Assembly: GCA_942491415.1 (NCBI GenBank)
Contig: CALOAD010000018.1
Coordinates: 1 to 20,427 of the forward strand
Direction of reading: 5' to 3'
Length of the DNA stretch: 20,427 nt
DNA from: CALOAD01 sp942491415
Lineage (GTDB): Bacteria > Cyanobacteriota > Vampirovibrionia > Gastranaerophilales > CALOAD01
Shown here: positions 1 through 6,725 of the stretch, in pieces
Numbering within the stretch: position 1 is the stretch's first letter
How the letters are laid out: every line of letters starts with the position of its first letter
Program-made: the position numbers and the translations under genes
Notes under the pieces: model-generated
Database searches by the model: none
What the model was told of the DNA's origin: nothing
Seen by the model: the letters and a program-made list of their open reading frames with translations, nothing else

Positions 1-1
1 A

Positions 2-355
2 TGGACAGTTGAGTTTTTTAAGCTTTTATATGGACTTCTTGGTAAAAATGGGAATTTGACAACTTACAGTGGTGCCGCCCCTGTTCGGGCAGGTTTAATT
101 GAAGCAGGTTTTTTTGTAGGACAAACTTCTCCTGTTGGAAAAAAATCAACAGGTACGATTGCATATAAAAATTCTGAGCTTGTGAAAAATCAACTTTCTG
201 AAAAAGAATCTGGAATTTTAAAAACAAAAGCAGGAATTCCATATCGAGATAAAAATTTATCTGCAACTTCTGAAGAAATTTTATCAAACAGAAAAAACGA
301 ACAACAAAATTCCGACAGAATTTCTTCAAGTAAATTTTTAAAAGATTTCCATTAA
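2..355 (+). CDS. MnmC-like SAM-dependent tRNA methyltransferase, C-terminal part (5' end outside window)
   Basis: The frame is open from the first bases of the window to TAA at 353-355, so only the C-terminal ~117 residues are present. The visible sequence begins WTVEFFKLLYG, then has NLTTYSGAAPVRAGLIEAGF followed by VGQTSPVGKKSTGTIA. This matches the end of the MnmC/DUF752 methyltransferase domain, where a 'W..e....l..l....G.l.TYs.a..vR..L..aGF.v' block precedes a 'G.K..' segment. In this family the enzyme methylates the 5-aminomethyl group of wobble uridine 34 in certain tRNAs, using SAM. The last ~45 residues are polar (QNSDRISSSK) and probably a disordered tail. The internal TTG at 56 is not the start, because conserved domain sequence lies upstream of it. 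No FAD oxidase domain follows, so this would be a stand-alone MnmD-type methyltransferase. Family call is fairly confident; exact substrate is inferred. Confidence 0.75.
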   Translation, partial: WTVEFFKLLYGLLGKNGNLTTYSGAAPVRAGLIEAGFFVGQTSPVGKKSTGTIAYKNSELVKNQLSEKESGILKTKAGIPYRDKNLSATSEEILSNRKNEQQNSDRISSSKFLKDFH

Positions 356-384
356 AAAAGAGGCATTTAATATACCTCTTTTTT
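354..384. terminator. Rho-independent terminator between convergent genes
   Basis: A perfect 10-bp stem (AAAAAAGAGG at 354-363 with CCTCTTTTTT at 375-384) encloses an 11-nt loop. It starts inside the stop codon of the upstream plus-strand gene. With A and T tracts on both sides it could terminate transcription from both directions, which suits the convergent minus-strand gene ending at 432 or 660. Confidence 0.85.
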
Positions 385-431
385 AATTTAATATTCATTT
401 TTAAACTGCGTGATTAATATTTTTACTATCA

Positions 432-662
432 TTACGGTCCACCATTAGCACCGTGCCCAGCGCCTCGGTCTCCGCCTTTGCTTCCAGCGCCGCCAGCTCC
501 GCCGCCCTCAGAACTTCCTGTTCCGCCGCCGACTCCTGGCCCACCGCCTTTTTTGCCACCTTTGTTTCCGCCATTATCATTATCTTTAGTGGTATCCTTT
601 GTTGTATCTTTAGTGGTGTCCTTTGTCGTATCTTTTGTGGTGTCCTTTGTTGTATCTTTTTA
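432..662 (-). other. In-frame continuation of the preceding gene beyond a TAA stop (KDTT repeats and Gly-rich tail)
   Basis: Past TAA at 660-662 the same minus-strand frame stays open for 75 codons to TAA at 432-434. It encodes six KDTT units (588-659), then KDNDN, then a Gly-rich tail (GGNKGGKKGGGPG and so on, ending GANGGP). The tail resembles the C-terminus of the neighbouring protein at 2159-2887, which supports it being real coding sequence now cut off by one stop. The junction codes for EADRH before the stop instead of the expected TEAETD pattern. Two nearby compensating small indels, or an error within the repeats, would explain it. Confidence 0.6.
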
Positions 663-1862
663 GTGTCTGTCAGCTTCTGTATCTGTTTCAGCTTCTGTAT
701 CTGTTTCAGCTTCTGTATCTGTTTCAGCTTCGGTTGCAGCTTCAGTTGATTCTTTTGCTGTTGTTTCTGCCTCAGTTGCTGTTGCTGTATCTTCTGCTGC
801 AGTTGTTTCTGTTTCAGTAGCTGTTGCTGTCTGTTCCGTTGCTGTTGTTTCAGCTTCCGTTGCTGTTGTTTCAGCTTTCGTTGCTGTAGTTTCAGTTTCC
901 TGGTCTTTTGTTGTACTAAAACCTCTTGTTTTCGCTTTATCTTTTGCTTTTTCAGTATTTTCTGTAGCTTCAGTTGCTTTTGCCTTTTCAGTTTGAGCTG
1001 TTTCTGTAGTTTCAGTTGCCTTTGTTTTTTCAGTTTCAGCTGTTTCTGTAGATTCTTTAGCTTTTGCTTTAGCTGTTTTAGCTTTTTCTGCATCTACTTC
1101 GGCTTTAGCTTTTGCAGCAACTGCGTCTTTAGCAGGATCAAGTCCAAGAGCCTCTGCAATACCTATTCCAAGATTATTTAAACCTTGAGCAGCTTTTACT
1201 CCAAGACCTCCAAGCACTCCGGCAGGTCCTGATAAAGCACCGTGAAGCCCTTTATCAACTGCACCCAATGCTTCGCCAACCTTGCCGCCAAAATCTGTTA
1301 TTCCTTGGTCTAATTTTCCGCCAAAGCCATTAAGTCCAGTATCCGGATTTGCTGTTTTTTCTGTATTATCAACACCGGCAAGATCATTTGCGAAGCCTTT
1401 TAGACCGCCGAAAAGTCCAATTCCAAGATCTTTAGCAACTCCATAACCTGTTTTTGCAAGCCCTAGTCCAAATTTTCCAAGACCTTCAGCTAATCCAAAA
1501 CCTGTTTCTCCAAGACCCAGTCCAACTTCTCCAAGATCTTTAGCAAATCCAAAACCTGTTTCTCCAAGACCTATTGCAGTTTGTCCTAATCTATTAGCCA
1601 AATCGCCAAAAGTATCAGTAGCTCCATATTGGGTAGGCGTTCCAAAAAGACTATCAGTCGATTGAATTCCGTATGGGTTCGTTAATGAATCAACCTGAAA
1701 ACCTGGCGTAGCAGGTACGCCTGGAAGTCCAAATGTAGTTGCAGGAGTACCAAAAATACTAACTTCTTGTTCTGGTGCAACTTGAGTTCGTAAAGATTGT
1801 GTGGCTGGATGCCTTGCGTTTAGTTTCGATAAATCGATACCATAATGTTGATGAACTGCCAT
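660..1862 (-). CDS. Gly/Ala/Thr-Glu-rich low-complexity protein with amphipathic 18-residue repeats
   Basis: A 400-residue ORF of unknown function. ATG at 1862 is preferred over an upstream in-frame ATG at 1922 because GAGGAG lies 6 nt before it. Regions: residues 1-90, ordinary composition starting MAVHQHYGIDLSKL; 98-151, three 18-residue Gly-rich repeats (GLGETGFGFAKDLGEVGL and variants); 152-235, more Gly/Ala/Leu sequence; 236-310, Ala/Lys-rich; 320-400, Thr/Glu/Ala repeats ending in TEAETD units. No signal peptide or clear membrane helix is seen. The ORF stops at TAA 660-662, but the same frame continues downstream into KDTT repeats and a Gly-rich tail to 432 (listed separately), so the intact protein was probably ~476 residues. 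Architecture resembles the neighbour at 2159-2887. Not recognised as a named family; LEA-like, phasin-like or surface proteins are possible comparisons only. Confidence 0.65.
   Translation of the reverse strand: MAVHQHYGIDLSKLNARHPATQSLRTQVAPEQEVSIFGTPATTFGLPGVPATPGFQVDSLTNPYGIQSTDSLFGTPTQYGATDTFGDLANRLGQTAIGLGETGFGFAKDLGEVGLGLGETGFGLAEGLGKFGLGLAKTGYGVAKDLGIGLFGGLKGFANDLAGVDNTEKTANPDTGLNGFGGKLDQGITDFGGKVGEALGAVDKGLHGALSGPAGVLGGLGVKAAQGLNNLGIGIAEALGLDPAKDAVAAKAKAEVDAEKAKTAKAKAKESTETAETEKTKATETTETAQTEKAKATEATENTEKAKDKAKTRGFSTTKDQETETTATKAETTATEAETTATEQTATATETETTAAEDTATATEAETTAKESTEAATEAETDTEAETDTEAETDTEADRH
663..740 (-). repeat. 18-nt tandem repeat encoding TEAETD
   Basis: The plus-strand unit CAGCTTCTGTATCTGTTT is repeated about three to four times with few changes. 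On the minus strand it encodes TEAETD units at the C-terminal end of the ORF. The period is a multiple of three and stays in frame, so these are coding repeats. Near-identical units make this a likely site of slippage or misassembly, next to the in-frame stop. Confidence 0.75.
1410..1571 (-). repeat. Three 54-nt (18-residue) Gly-rich amphipathic repeats
   Basis: Residues 98-115, 116-133 and 134-151 align as GLGETGFGFAKDLGEVGL, GLGETGFGLAEGLGKFGL and GLAKTGYGVAKDLGIGLF. Eighteen residues is exactly five turns of an ideal alpha-helix, so a helix built of these units would keep one face hydrophobic. The pattern is seen directly; membrane or surface association is inference. Confidence 0.7.
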
Positions 1863-1911
1863 TAAATTCTCCTCGTAAATCTCTTCTTTCTGGTAAATTT
1901 CAAATAGGGTT

Positions 1912-1935
1912 GTTATTCGCATAAGTGCGAATAAC
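1912..1935. promoter_or_regulatory. Perfect 10-bp inverted repeat in the leader of the 660-1862 gene
   Basis: GTTATTCGCA (1912-1921), a TAAG spacer and TGCGAATAAC (1926-1935) form a perfect palindrome about 50 nt upstream of the ATG at 1862. There is no T tract, so it is not a terminator. An operator for a dimeric regulator or an mRNA leader hairpin both fit. Confidence 0.45.
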
Positions 1936-2103
1936 TTAATTCTGTTCTTTGGGCATAATTAGTCTATTTTTTTGTTTTAAATCTTAAATAATCTCCTCGA
2001 ATCGTAAAAAATATGATATTTTATAATATTCTATATATATAAAAACAATACGCTTGAGATGGATTCATAAATTCAAGTATTCTTTACATTTTGTAATAAA
2101 TTG

Positions 2104-2138
2104 AAAAAGAAGAGGCATGCATTATGCCTCTTCTTTTT
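2104..2138 (-). terminator. Strong Rho-independent terminator for the 2159-2887 gene
   Basis: A perfect 15-bp stem (2104-2118 with 2124-2138) with a 5-nt loop lies 20 nt downstream of the minus-strand stop codon at 2159. On the transcribed strand it ends in five Us, and it separates the two Gly-rich genes into independent units. Confidence 0.88.
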
Positions 2139-2158
2139 ATATAAATTTGCTTATTAAA

Positions 2159-2887
2159 TTACTTCTTGCCGCCGCCTTTTCCGCCGCCGCCTTTGCCACC
2201 TTTACCGCCGTCTCCTTTTCCTCCTTTTCCGCCTGTTCCGTCAGCTCCACCAGTTCCACCAGTTCCGCCGGTTCCTCCGGGACCACCAGACTTACCGTCA
2301 GATTTGCCTTCGGATTTACCTTCGGACTTGCCGTCAGTTTTTCCGCCTGTAGCCCCTGTAGCGCTTTTATCTGCTGATTCGGAAGCTGAAGCCTCTGATG
2401 CACCTAATGCATCGCCAAGAGCGCCAAGCCCAGCATTTGCTGCTTTGCCAAGTGCTCCAAGTCCAGCTTTTGCTGCGCTGCCTAAAGCTCCGAGTCCGGC
2501 TTTTGCTGCGCTATCTAAAGCTCCGAGTCCGGCTTTTGCTGCTTTACCTAGGTCAGATTTGCCTAATTTTCCAAGTGCATCTTTTGCGGCTTTTCCTAAC
2601 TCGCTTTTAGCCACTGCGTCCTTTATACTGCCAAAAGCTTCTGTATCCATAGCTGCTGCAGCTAGTCCCATAGTGGGATTGCCAAGCATCGCCCCAGCTA
2701 AAAGACCTTGTCCTAATTTTCCTAAATCAGTATCAGCTTTTACACCTGTAAGACCACTTAGTGCACTACCTATATCAAAATCTCCAACTTTACTTAAATC
2801 GCCGGTTTTTCCGGAAATTCCAAGATCTTTACTTAAAGCTCCTAAATTTTCATATCCAAATCCGTTTACGCCTACATTTAAACCCAT
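2159..2887 (-). CDS. Gly/Ala-rich low-complexity protein with 11-residue repeats and Gly-Lys tail
   Basis: A 242-residue protein of unknown function. ATG at 2887 is chosen over one 18 nt upstream because GAGGAGAG lies just before it. Regions: 1-50, start MGLNVGVNGFGYENLGALS; 55-80, a Gly/Ala/Met hydrophobic stretch (GQGLLAGAMLGNPTMGLAAA) that could touch a membrane; 90-115, Lys/Ala/Leu helix; 116-159, four 11-residue repeats (AAKAGLGALGS); 165-200, Ser/Lys/Gly with DGKSEGKS repeats; 200-242, nearly pure Gly with Lys, Thr and Pro (GGTGGTGG, GKGGKGG). No N-terminal signal peptide is visible. The tail is GC-rich compared with its surroundings. The order of parts matches the neighbour at 660-1862, suggesting related roles or shared ancestry. 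Eleven-residue repeats of this kind occur in LEA-like and lipid-surface-binding proteins, but no family is assigned. Confidence 0.75.
   Translation of the reverse strand: MGLNVGVNGFGYENLGALSKDLGISGKTGDLSKVGDFDIGSALSGLTGVKADTDLGKLGQGLLAGAMLGNPTMGLAAAAMDTEAFGSIKDAVAKSELGKAAKDALGKLGKSDLGKAAKAGLGALDSAAKAGLGALGSAAKAGLGALGKAANAGLGALGDALGASEASASESADKSATGATGGKTDGKSEGKSEGKSDGKSGGPGGTGGTGGTGGADGTGGKGGKGDGGKGGKGGGGKGGGKK
2411..2542 (-). repeat. Four 33-nt tandem repeats encoding AAKAGLGALGS
   Basis: Residues 116-159 consist of four 11-residue units: AAKAGLGALDS, AAKAGLGALGS, AAKAGLGALGK and AANAGLGALGD. The units are similar at DNA level as well, which points to fairly recent tandem duplication within the gene. 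Confidence 0.8.
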
Positions 2888-3111
2888 GTTTCTCTCCTCA
2901 CACACAAAATTAATTAATTAAACTTTTACCCTTATTTTTATAAAAACAAAAATAATAAAATAATTGACTTTTTTGTCCAATATAATTCAAGGCTAGTCGT
3001 TAAATTCCAATTATGCTGTTGGTTTTTGGGAACTTAATAATTCTTAATAAACAAAAATGAAAAAAAAGCTATAATTAAAAAGATTACATTAGGTACTGAA
3101 AGGATTTATGT

Positions 3112-3933
3112 ATGTTTCAAAATAATTTAAGAAATGCTCATGAAATTGACTTTGAAATTCATGGCGATGATATGCAGTTCGTAGAAGTAGAACTTGATCC
3201 GAATGAAAGCGTTATTGCAGAAGCCGGTTCAATGATGATGATGAATGAGGGAATTGGGCTTAACACAATTTTCGGTGATGGCTCTAATCAAAATACTGAT
3301 TTAATGGGAAAACTAGTAGGCGCAGGCAAGAGACTTCTTACTGGAGAAAGCTTGTTTATGACGCTTTTTACCAACGAATCTCACGGAAAAAAACGTGTAA
3401 GTTTCGCCGCTCCATTCCCTGGGAAAATTATCCCTATGGATTTAAGTACTTTAAATGGAAAAATTGTTTGCCAGAAAGATGCTTTTTTATGCGCAGCTAA
3501 AGGTGTTTCTGTTGGAATAGAATTTCAAAAACGACTTGGAGCAGGTTTCTTCGGTGGAGAAGGTTTCATAATGCAATCCATTGAAGGCGACGGGCTTGCT
3601 TTTGTGCACGCTTGCGGTACTGTTCACGAAGTTCAACTCGCTGCTAATCAAACGATTTTAGTTGATACAGGTTGTCTTGTCGCATTTACCAATGGTGTTC
3701 ATTATGATATTGAATACGTTGGAGGAATTAAAACAGCTCTCTTTGGTGGAGAAGGGCTATTTTTAGCAAAACTTAGAGGATTTGGAAAAGTTTGGGTACA
3801 ATCAATGCCATTCAGCAGACTTGCAAGTAGAATCTATCAAGCTGCACCACAAGTAAATTCAGGTTCAAGACAAGGTGAAGGCAGTATTCTTGACCTTGCC
3901 GGCGGACTTGGAAATCTATTAGATGGTGATTAA
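3112..3933 (+). CDS. AIM24 / TIGR00266 family protein
   Basis: A 273-residue protein. ATG at 3112 follows AAAGGA by 7 nt. The sequence has the family's typical features: a start of the type 'idfeI.GddmQ.veveLdPnesviaeaGsMm', then AGKRLLTGESLFMTLFTN, a PFPGKIIPMDL segment, FQKRLGAGFFGGEGFIMQ (residues 142-159), a GTVHEVQL block, and IKTALFGGEGLFLAKLRGFGKVW near residue 205. These correspond to two similar beta-rich halves. The bacterial proteins have no firmly established function; the yeast namesake AIM24 is mitochondrial, and some bacterial members are placed in stress or membrane contexts. The end (QGEGSILDLAGGLGNLLDGD) is a Gly/Asp tail. A possible -10 (TATAAT at 3070-3075) lies upstream without a clear -35. 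It is transcribed alone and ends in its own terminator. Family call is confident; function unknown. Confidence 0.9.
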   Translation: MFQNNLRNAHEIDFEIHGDDMQFVEVELDPNESVIAEAGSMMMMNEGIGLNTIFGDGSNQNTDLMGKLVGAGKRLLTGESLFMTLFTNESHGKKRVSFAAPFPGKIIPMDLSTLNGKIVCQKDAFLCAAKGVSVGIEFQKRLGAGFFGGEGFIMQSIEGDGLAFVHACGTVHEVQLAANQTILVDTGCLVAFTNGVHYDIEYVGGIKTALFGGEGLFLAKLRGFGKVWVQSMPFSRLASRIYQAAPQVNSGSRQGEGSILDLAGGLGNLLDGD

Positions 3934-3958
3934 GGCGAATTAGCTAAATATAAATTTT

Positions 3959-3995
3959 AAAAAATGCGGAATTATAATAAATTTCGCATTTTTTT
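3959..3995 (+). terminator. Rho-independent terminator after the AIM24-family gene
   Basis: A roughly 15-bp stem with one G.U pair (AAAAAATGCGGAATT at 3959-3973 with AATTTCGCATTTTTT at 3980-3994) and a 6-nt loop, followed by T. It lies 26 nt after the stop codon. Confidence 0.85.
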
Positions 3996-4034
3996 ATAAT
4001 TTATTCTTAATATAACTTCACAAAATATATAATA

Positions 4035-4071
4035 TTTAGCAAATATCTCTAACATGATTACTTTATATATA
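4035..4071 (+). promoter_or_regulatory. Shared bipartite promoter-like element, copy 1
   Basis: TTTAGCAA at 4035-4042, then 17 nt, then ACTTTATATATA at 4060-4071, 38 nt before the ATG of the 4110 gene. The same two blocks at exactly the same spacing recur at 4682-4718 and 6663-6699. The spacers themselves differ, as expected for -35/-10-type or activator/-10 contacts. TATATA would be the -10 region; TTAGCA is unlike the TTGACA consensus, so an alternative sigma factor or an activator is possible. Confidence 0.7.
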
Positions 4072-4109
4072 TAAGAATATTTTTATGAATTTATAAAGAG
4101 GAGGAATAA

Positions 4110-4532
4110 ATGAATACTATGAACCCGGAGAATTTTCTTAAATATTTTGATAGATTTATGAATGTTTTAACACCTTTAAAAACAAATGAACTATATAACA
4201 GAAATAGCAATGCATCACTTAATTCTATATACTCTAACAGTCCATTTGTGTCTAATAACTTTAATTACAGATATACACCTCCTTTATTTGGACAAAATTT
4301 TGCTGCACTACCAAAACCAGTAGAAAAAGAAGCTCCTAATTTACAACTTAAATTAGAAAATATACGTAAACTTAAAGATGAAGCTAAAGAGCTTTATCCT
4401 GAACTCGCGGAACAATATGGATTGATGGAGAAAAATCTTGTAGAAGAAATTTCAGTAGCAAAACCTCAAAAAAAAGATGGTCTATCAAGTCTTGCAGAAC
4501 ATTATAAGGACGTTCCAGGAGGCGATCGTTAA
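4110..4532 (+). CDS. Small unknown protein sharing the YPE helical motif
   Basis: A 140-residue protein with ATG at 4110 behind a strong GAGGAGG. The first ~75 residues are Asn/Ser/Phe/Tyr-rich and probably flexible (ELYNRNSNASLNSIYSNS, then FALPKP-like sequence). Residues ~82-118 form a predicted helix pair containing EAKELYPELAEQYGLMEKN and LVEEI. This 'YPE..xQ......L..E' motif recurs in the products at 4780, 6726 and 7144. The C-terminus is basic/acidic (YKDVPGGDR). There is no signal peptide, membrane segment or cysteine. It is flanked by its own promoter-like element and terminator. I do not recognise a family; membership in the local motif-sharing set is the main clue. Confidence 0.8.
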   Translation: MNTMNPENFLKYFDRFMNVLTPLKTNELYNRNSNASLNSIYSNSPFVSNNFNYRYTPPLFGQNFAALPKPVEKEAPNLQLKLENIRKLKDEAKELYPELAEQYGLMEKNLVEEISVAKPQKKDGLSSLAEHYKDVPGGDR

Positions 4533-4570
4533 ACGATTAAAAATTACGTTAATAATCTTTAAATATCATG

Positions 4571-4604
4571 AAAAAAAGCGGAATTTAATTTCTGCTTTTT
4601 TTTT
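4571..4604 (+). terminator. Rho-independent terminator
   Basis: The stem AAAAAAAGCGGAA (4571-4583) pairs with TTCTGCTTTTTTT (4590-4602) through one G.U pair, with a short loop, and ends in a long T run. It lies 39 nt after the stop of the 4110 gene. Confidence 0.82.
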
Positions 4605-4681
4605 ATTTATTTTTAATCCTTTATTAACAATTATATTTTATTGTAACCAATTATTACAATTTTAAATAAAATAAAACAAAA

Positions 4682-4718
4682 TTTAGCAAGTAACTACAAT
4701 ATCAATACTTTATATATA
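4682..4718 (+). promoter_or_regulatory. Shared bipartite promoter-like element, copy 2
   Basis: TTTAGCAA at 4682-4689, 17 nt, ACTTTATATATA at 4707-4718. It is identical in both blocks and in spacing to copies 1 and 3. It lies 61 nt before the ATG of the 4780 gene, leaving a longer AT-rich leader than in the other two. Confidence 0.7.
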
Positions 4719-4779
4719 TAAACATATATACAACACACTAATATCTATAAAAAATAATAGAAATAAAAGGAGTTTTTTA

Positions 4780-6576
4780 ATGACAGCTAATTTACAGCAA
4801 TTGTACGCATTTAGAAATCAGTATTCGGGGTCAAATAGTTTTGAAGTACAAAGTCAATTATCACTTGTTAATCAACAAATTGCAAAATATGAAATGAATA
4901 GTTTATTTGGTTCTAATAACGGTTTATTAGCTTTACCAGGAGCTTATTCTTTTAATAATGCTGAAATGATGAGTGATTCTCAATTACAGTCTAAATCAAT
5001 GCAATCTAATCAATTAGCCCTTCAAGCAATGGGACAAAATCAACAAGTACTTGGGAAACAATTCCACAATGAAGATAATAAATACACAAAAGAACTTTAT
5101 TATAGAAAAAATTCACGTATGCTCGGAAATGATAACTTTTCTGCACAATTATTTGCTAATGATATAGTTTATGCAAATGATTTGAAATTTGGTATAACTT
5201 TACTTGATCAAAAAATACAATCAGTTAATAGAAATTCTCTAATGGCTAGAGTATTTTATCCAGAACAAGCTGCACAGCTTGATACTATGAAACAAACTTT
5301 ATTAACAGAGAAAAATAATTTAATTACGCAATATCAAATAAGCAAGAATCAGCATAATCATACAGCTAAATTGTTTGCTGAAAAACCAAATCAAGACGAG
5401 ATTAATTCTGTAAGTCCTGCAATTGATGTTGCAAATCGTTCAAAAGCAGAAATACAAAATCAATCAGATAATTCAATCGATTTTCAAATAAGGCAATTAG
5501 AGAATAAAAGTGATAATGATTTAAGTGCTACTCCGGAAGAAACCGCAGAGAATTATTCAAAGCTTAGAGAATTAAAGTATGAACAAAATGTGAGAAAATA
5601 TACTGAAGAATTTGGCGGTAATGAAGAAGAAGCTATTAAAATGGCTAATGTTGAGCAGGATCTTGGCGATAAGAAATTTGATTATTTACAAAGTAATCAA
5701 AAAATGCTTACTTTGACTTTTGAGGCACAAACGGCAGTTGAATATGCACCAGAACTTGCTGTCCAATATCAAACTGAGTCAACAAAAATTAATGATGAAA
5801 AAGCTAAATTAGAAACTGAAATTAAATATCTAAAAGCGCAAAAAGAACAAGTTCTTGAAAAAAATACAGTTAAGCCGCAACTTGATATAAATCAGTTTTT
5901 GAGCCAAAGTATGCAGCTAATGACTAATGGCGATTTTCAAGGCTTATCGGATTTAATTGTTGCTTTTATGAATAGGAATGAGCCAAGTGAAAATACTGAT
6001 GATTATTGGGATCAAATTCTTACACCTGAGTCAACAGAAGACAATAACGATAGTAAATATGACTTTATAACAGATCTTTATAAAGATGTATTTGATAGAG
6101 ATAAGGATGATATTGATGAACCAGGATTAAATTACTGGAAAAATGAATTTGATAATGGAATGTCTATAGAAGATATAGGAAAATCCTTTGAAACAGTTAA
6201 AGTAGAAAATCAGATTAAAGATTTATATAAAGATATTTTTGACAGAGGTCCTGAAGATATAGATGAAGCAGGTTTCAACTATTGGATGGAAGATTATAAA
6301 AATGGAATGTCTATAGAAGATATTAAGAAATCTTTTGAAACAATAAAGGCACAATCAGAAGCGCCTCAAGTTCCTTCTTCACCTCCGGCACCCCCAGCAC
6401 CACCACCTAAAAATGATAAATATGATTTTATAACCGATCTTTATAAAGAAGTCTTTGATAGAGGTCCAGATGATATTGATGAAGCAGGATTAAATTATTG
6501 GAAAAACGATTTTGATAACGGGATGTCAAAAGAAGATATTAGAAAATCATTTGAAACAATTAAAGCAAATCAATAA
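4780..6576 (+). CDS. Large coiled-coil protein with three C-terminal DUF4214 repeats
   Basis: A 598-residue protein; ATG at 4780 follows AAAGGAG. Residues 1-40 contain a helical motif (FEVQSQLSLVNQQIAKYE); 40-60 resemble the 'SLFGSNNGLLALPG' Asn/Gly style of the neighbouring proteins; 65-380 are Gln/Asn-rich and strongly helical, with two YPE-type motifs (FYPEQAAQL near 160, YAPELAVQY near 323) and a coiled coil at ~330-362. Three DUF4214 copies follow at ~427-474, 476-523 and 547-596, each of the form YDFITDLYK..FDR..., then G.NYW and FDNGMS.EDI.KSFET. A Pro-rich linker (SSPPAPPAPPPK) precedes the last copy. DUF4214 occurs in many secreted and surface proteins of cyanobacteria and other bacteria. 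No signal peptide is visible, so export, if any, would need a non-Sec route. DUF4214 assignment is confident; role unknown. Confidence 0.85.
   Translation: MTANLQQLYAFRNQYSGSNSFEVQSQLSLVNQQIAKYEMNSLFGSNNGLLALPGAYSFNNAEMMSDSQLQSKSMQSNQLALQAMGQNQQVLGKQFHNEDNKYTKELYYRKNSRMLGNDNFSAQLFANDIVYANDLKFGITLLDQKIQSVNRNSLMARVFYPEQAAQLDTMKQTLLTEKNNLITQYQISKNQHNHTAKLFAEKPNQDEINSVSPAIDVANRSKAEIQNQSDNSIDFQIRQLENKSDNDLSATPEETAENYSKLRELKYEQNVRKYTEEFGGNEEEAIKMANVEQDLGDKKFDYLQSNQKMLTLTFEAQTAVEYAPELAVQYQTESTKINDEKAKLETEIKYLKAQKEQVLEKNTVKPQLDINQFLSQSMQLMTNGDFQGLSDLIVAFMNRNEPSENTDDYWDQILTPESTEDNNDSKYDFITDLYKDVFDRDKDDIDEPGLNYWKNEFDNGMSIEDIGKSFETVKVENQIKDLYKDIFDRGPEDIDEAGFNYWMEDYKNGMSIEDIKKSFETIKAQSEAPQVPSSPPAPPAPPPKNDKYDFITDLYKEVFDRGPDDIDEAGLNYWKNDFDNGMSKEDIRKSFETIKANQ
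6058..6570 (+). repeat. Three DUF4214-type protein repeats
   Basis: Residues 427-474, 476-523 and 547-596 are three similar ~48-residue repeats. Copies 2 and 3 share FDRGP(E/D)DIDEAG(F/L)NYW. All three carry about three extra acidic residues compared with my recollection of the usual 'R.pD..G..yW' core. The coding DNA is also similar between copies, consistent with duplication inside this gene. Confidence 0.8.
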
Positions 6577-6598
6577 TATTAAATATCTGATCAAAAGA

Positions 6599-6628
6599 AG
6601 AAAAGCGAAGTGTAAACTTCGCTTTTTT
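6599..6628 (+). terminator. Rho-independent terminator
   Basis: A perfect 11-bp stem (AAAAGCGAAGT at 6601-6611 with ACTTCGCTTTT at 6616-6626), a GTAA loop and a T tract, 24 nt after the stop of the DUF4214 gene. Confidence 0.88.
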
Positions 6629-6662
6629 GCATTCTACACAAAACTTTACATAACAATTAAAT

Positions 6663-6699
6663 TTTAGCAATTATTTACATTGTGCATACTTTATATATA
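6663..6699 (+). promoter_or_regulatory. Shared bipartite promoter-like element, copy 3
   Basis: TTTAGCAA at 6663-6670, 17 nt, ACTTTATATATA at 6688-6699. If the second block is the -10 region, transcription would start near 6706. That is almost on the ATG at 6708 and so favours the ATG at 6726 as the translation start of the next gene. Confidence 0.7.
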
Positions 6700-6725
6700 C
6701 AAGAGCAATGACATGGAGAAAAAAC

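Noticed and set aside
401..1093. Minus-strand Lys/Gln-rich ORF in an alternative frame
   Set aside because: It is a shifted reading of the Thr/Glu/Ala repeat region, with extreme KLKQQ composition and no start signals. The other frame has coherent repeats and a clear RBS.
2166..2921. Long plus-strand Pro-rich ORF (251 codons) opposite the Gly-rich gene
   Set aside because: It is the antisense reading of Gly codons (GGN read as NCC/CCN). It has no ribosome binding site, and the minus-strand gene has a good start, RBS and terminator.
4477..4665. Plus-strand ORF overlapping the end of the 4110 gene
   Set aside because: It runs through the terminator and AT-rich spacer, has hydrophobic low-complexity content and no RBS.
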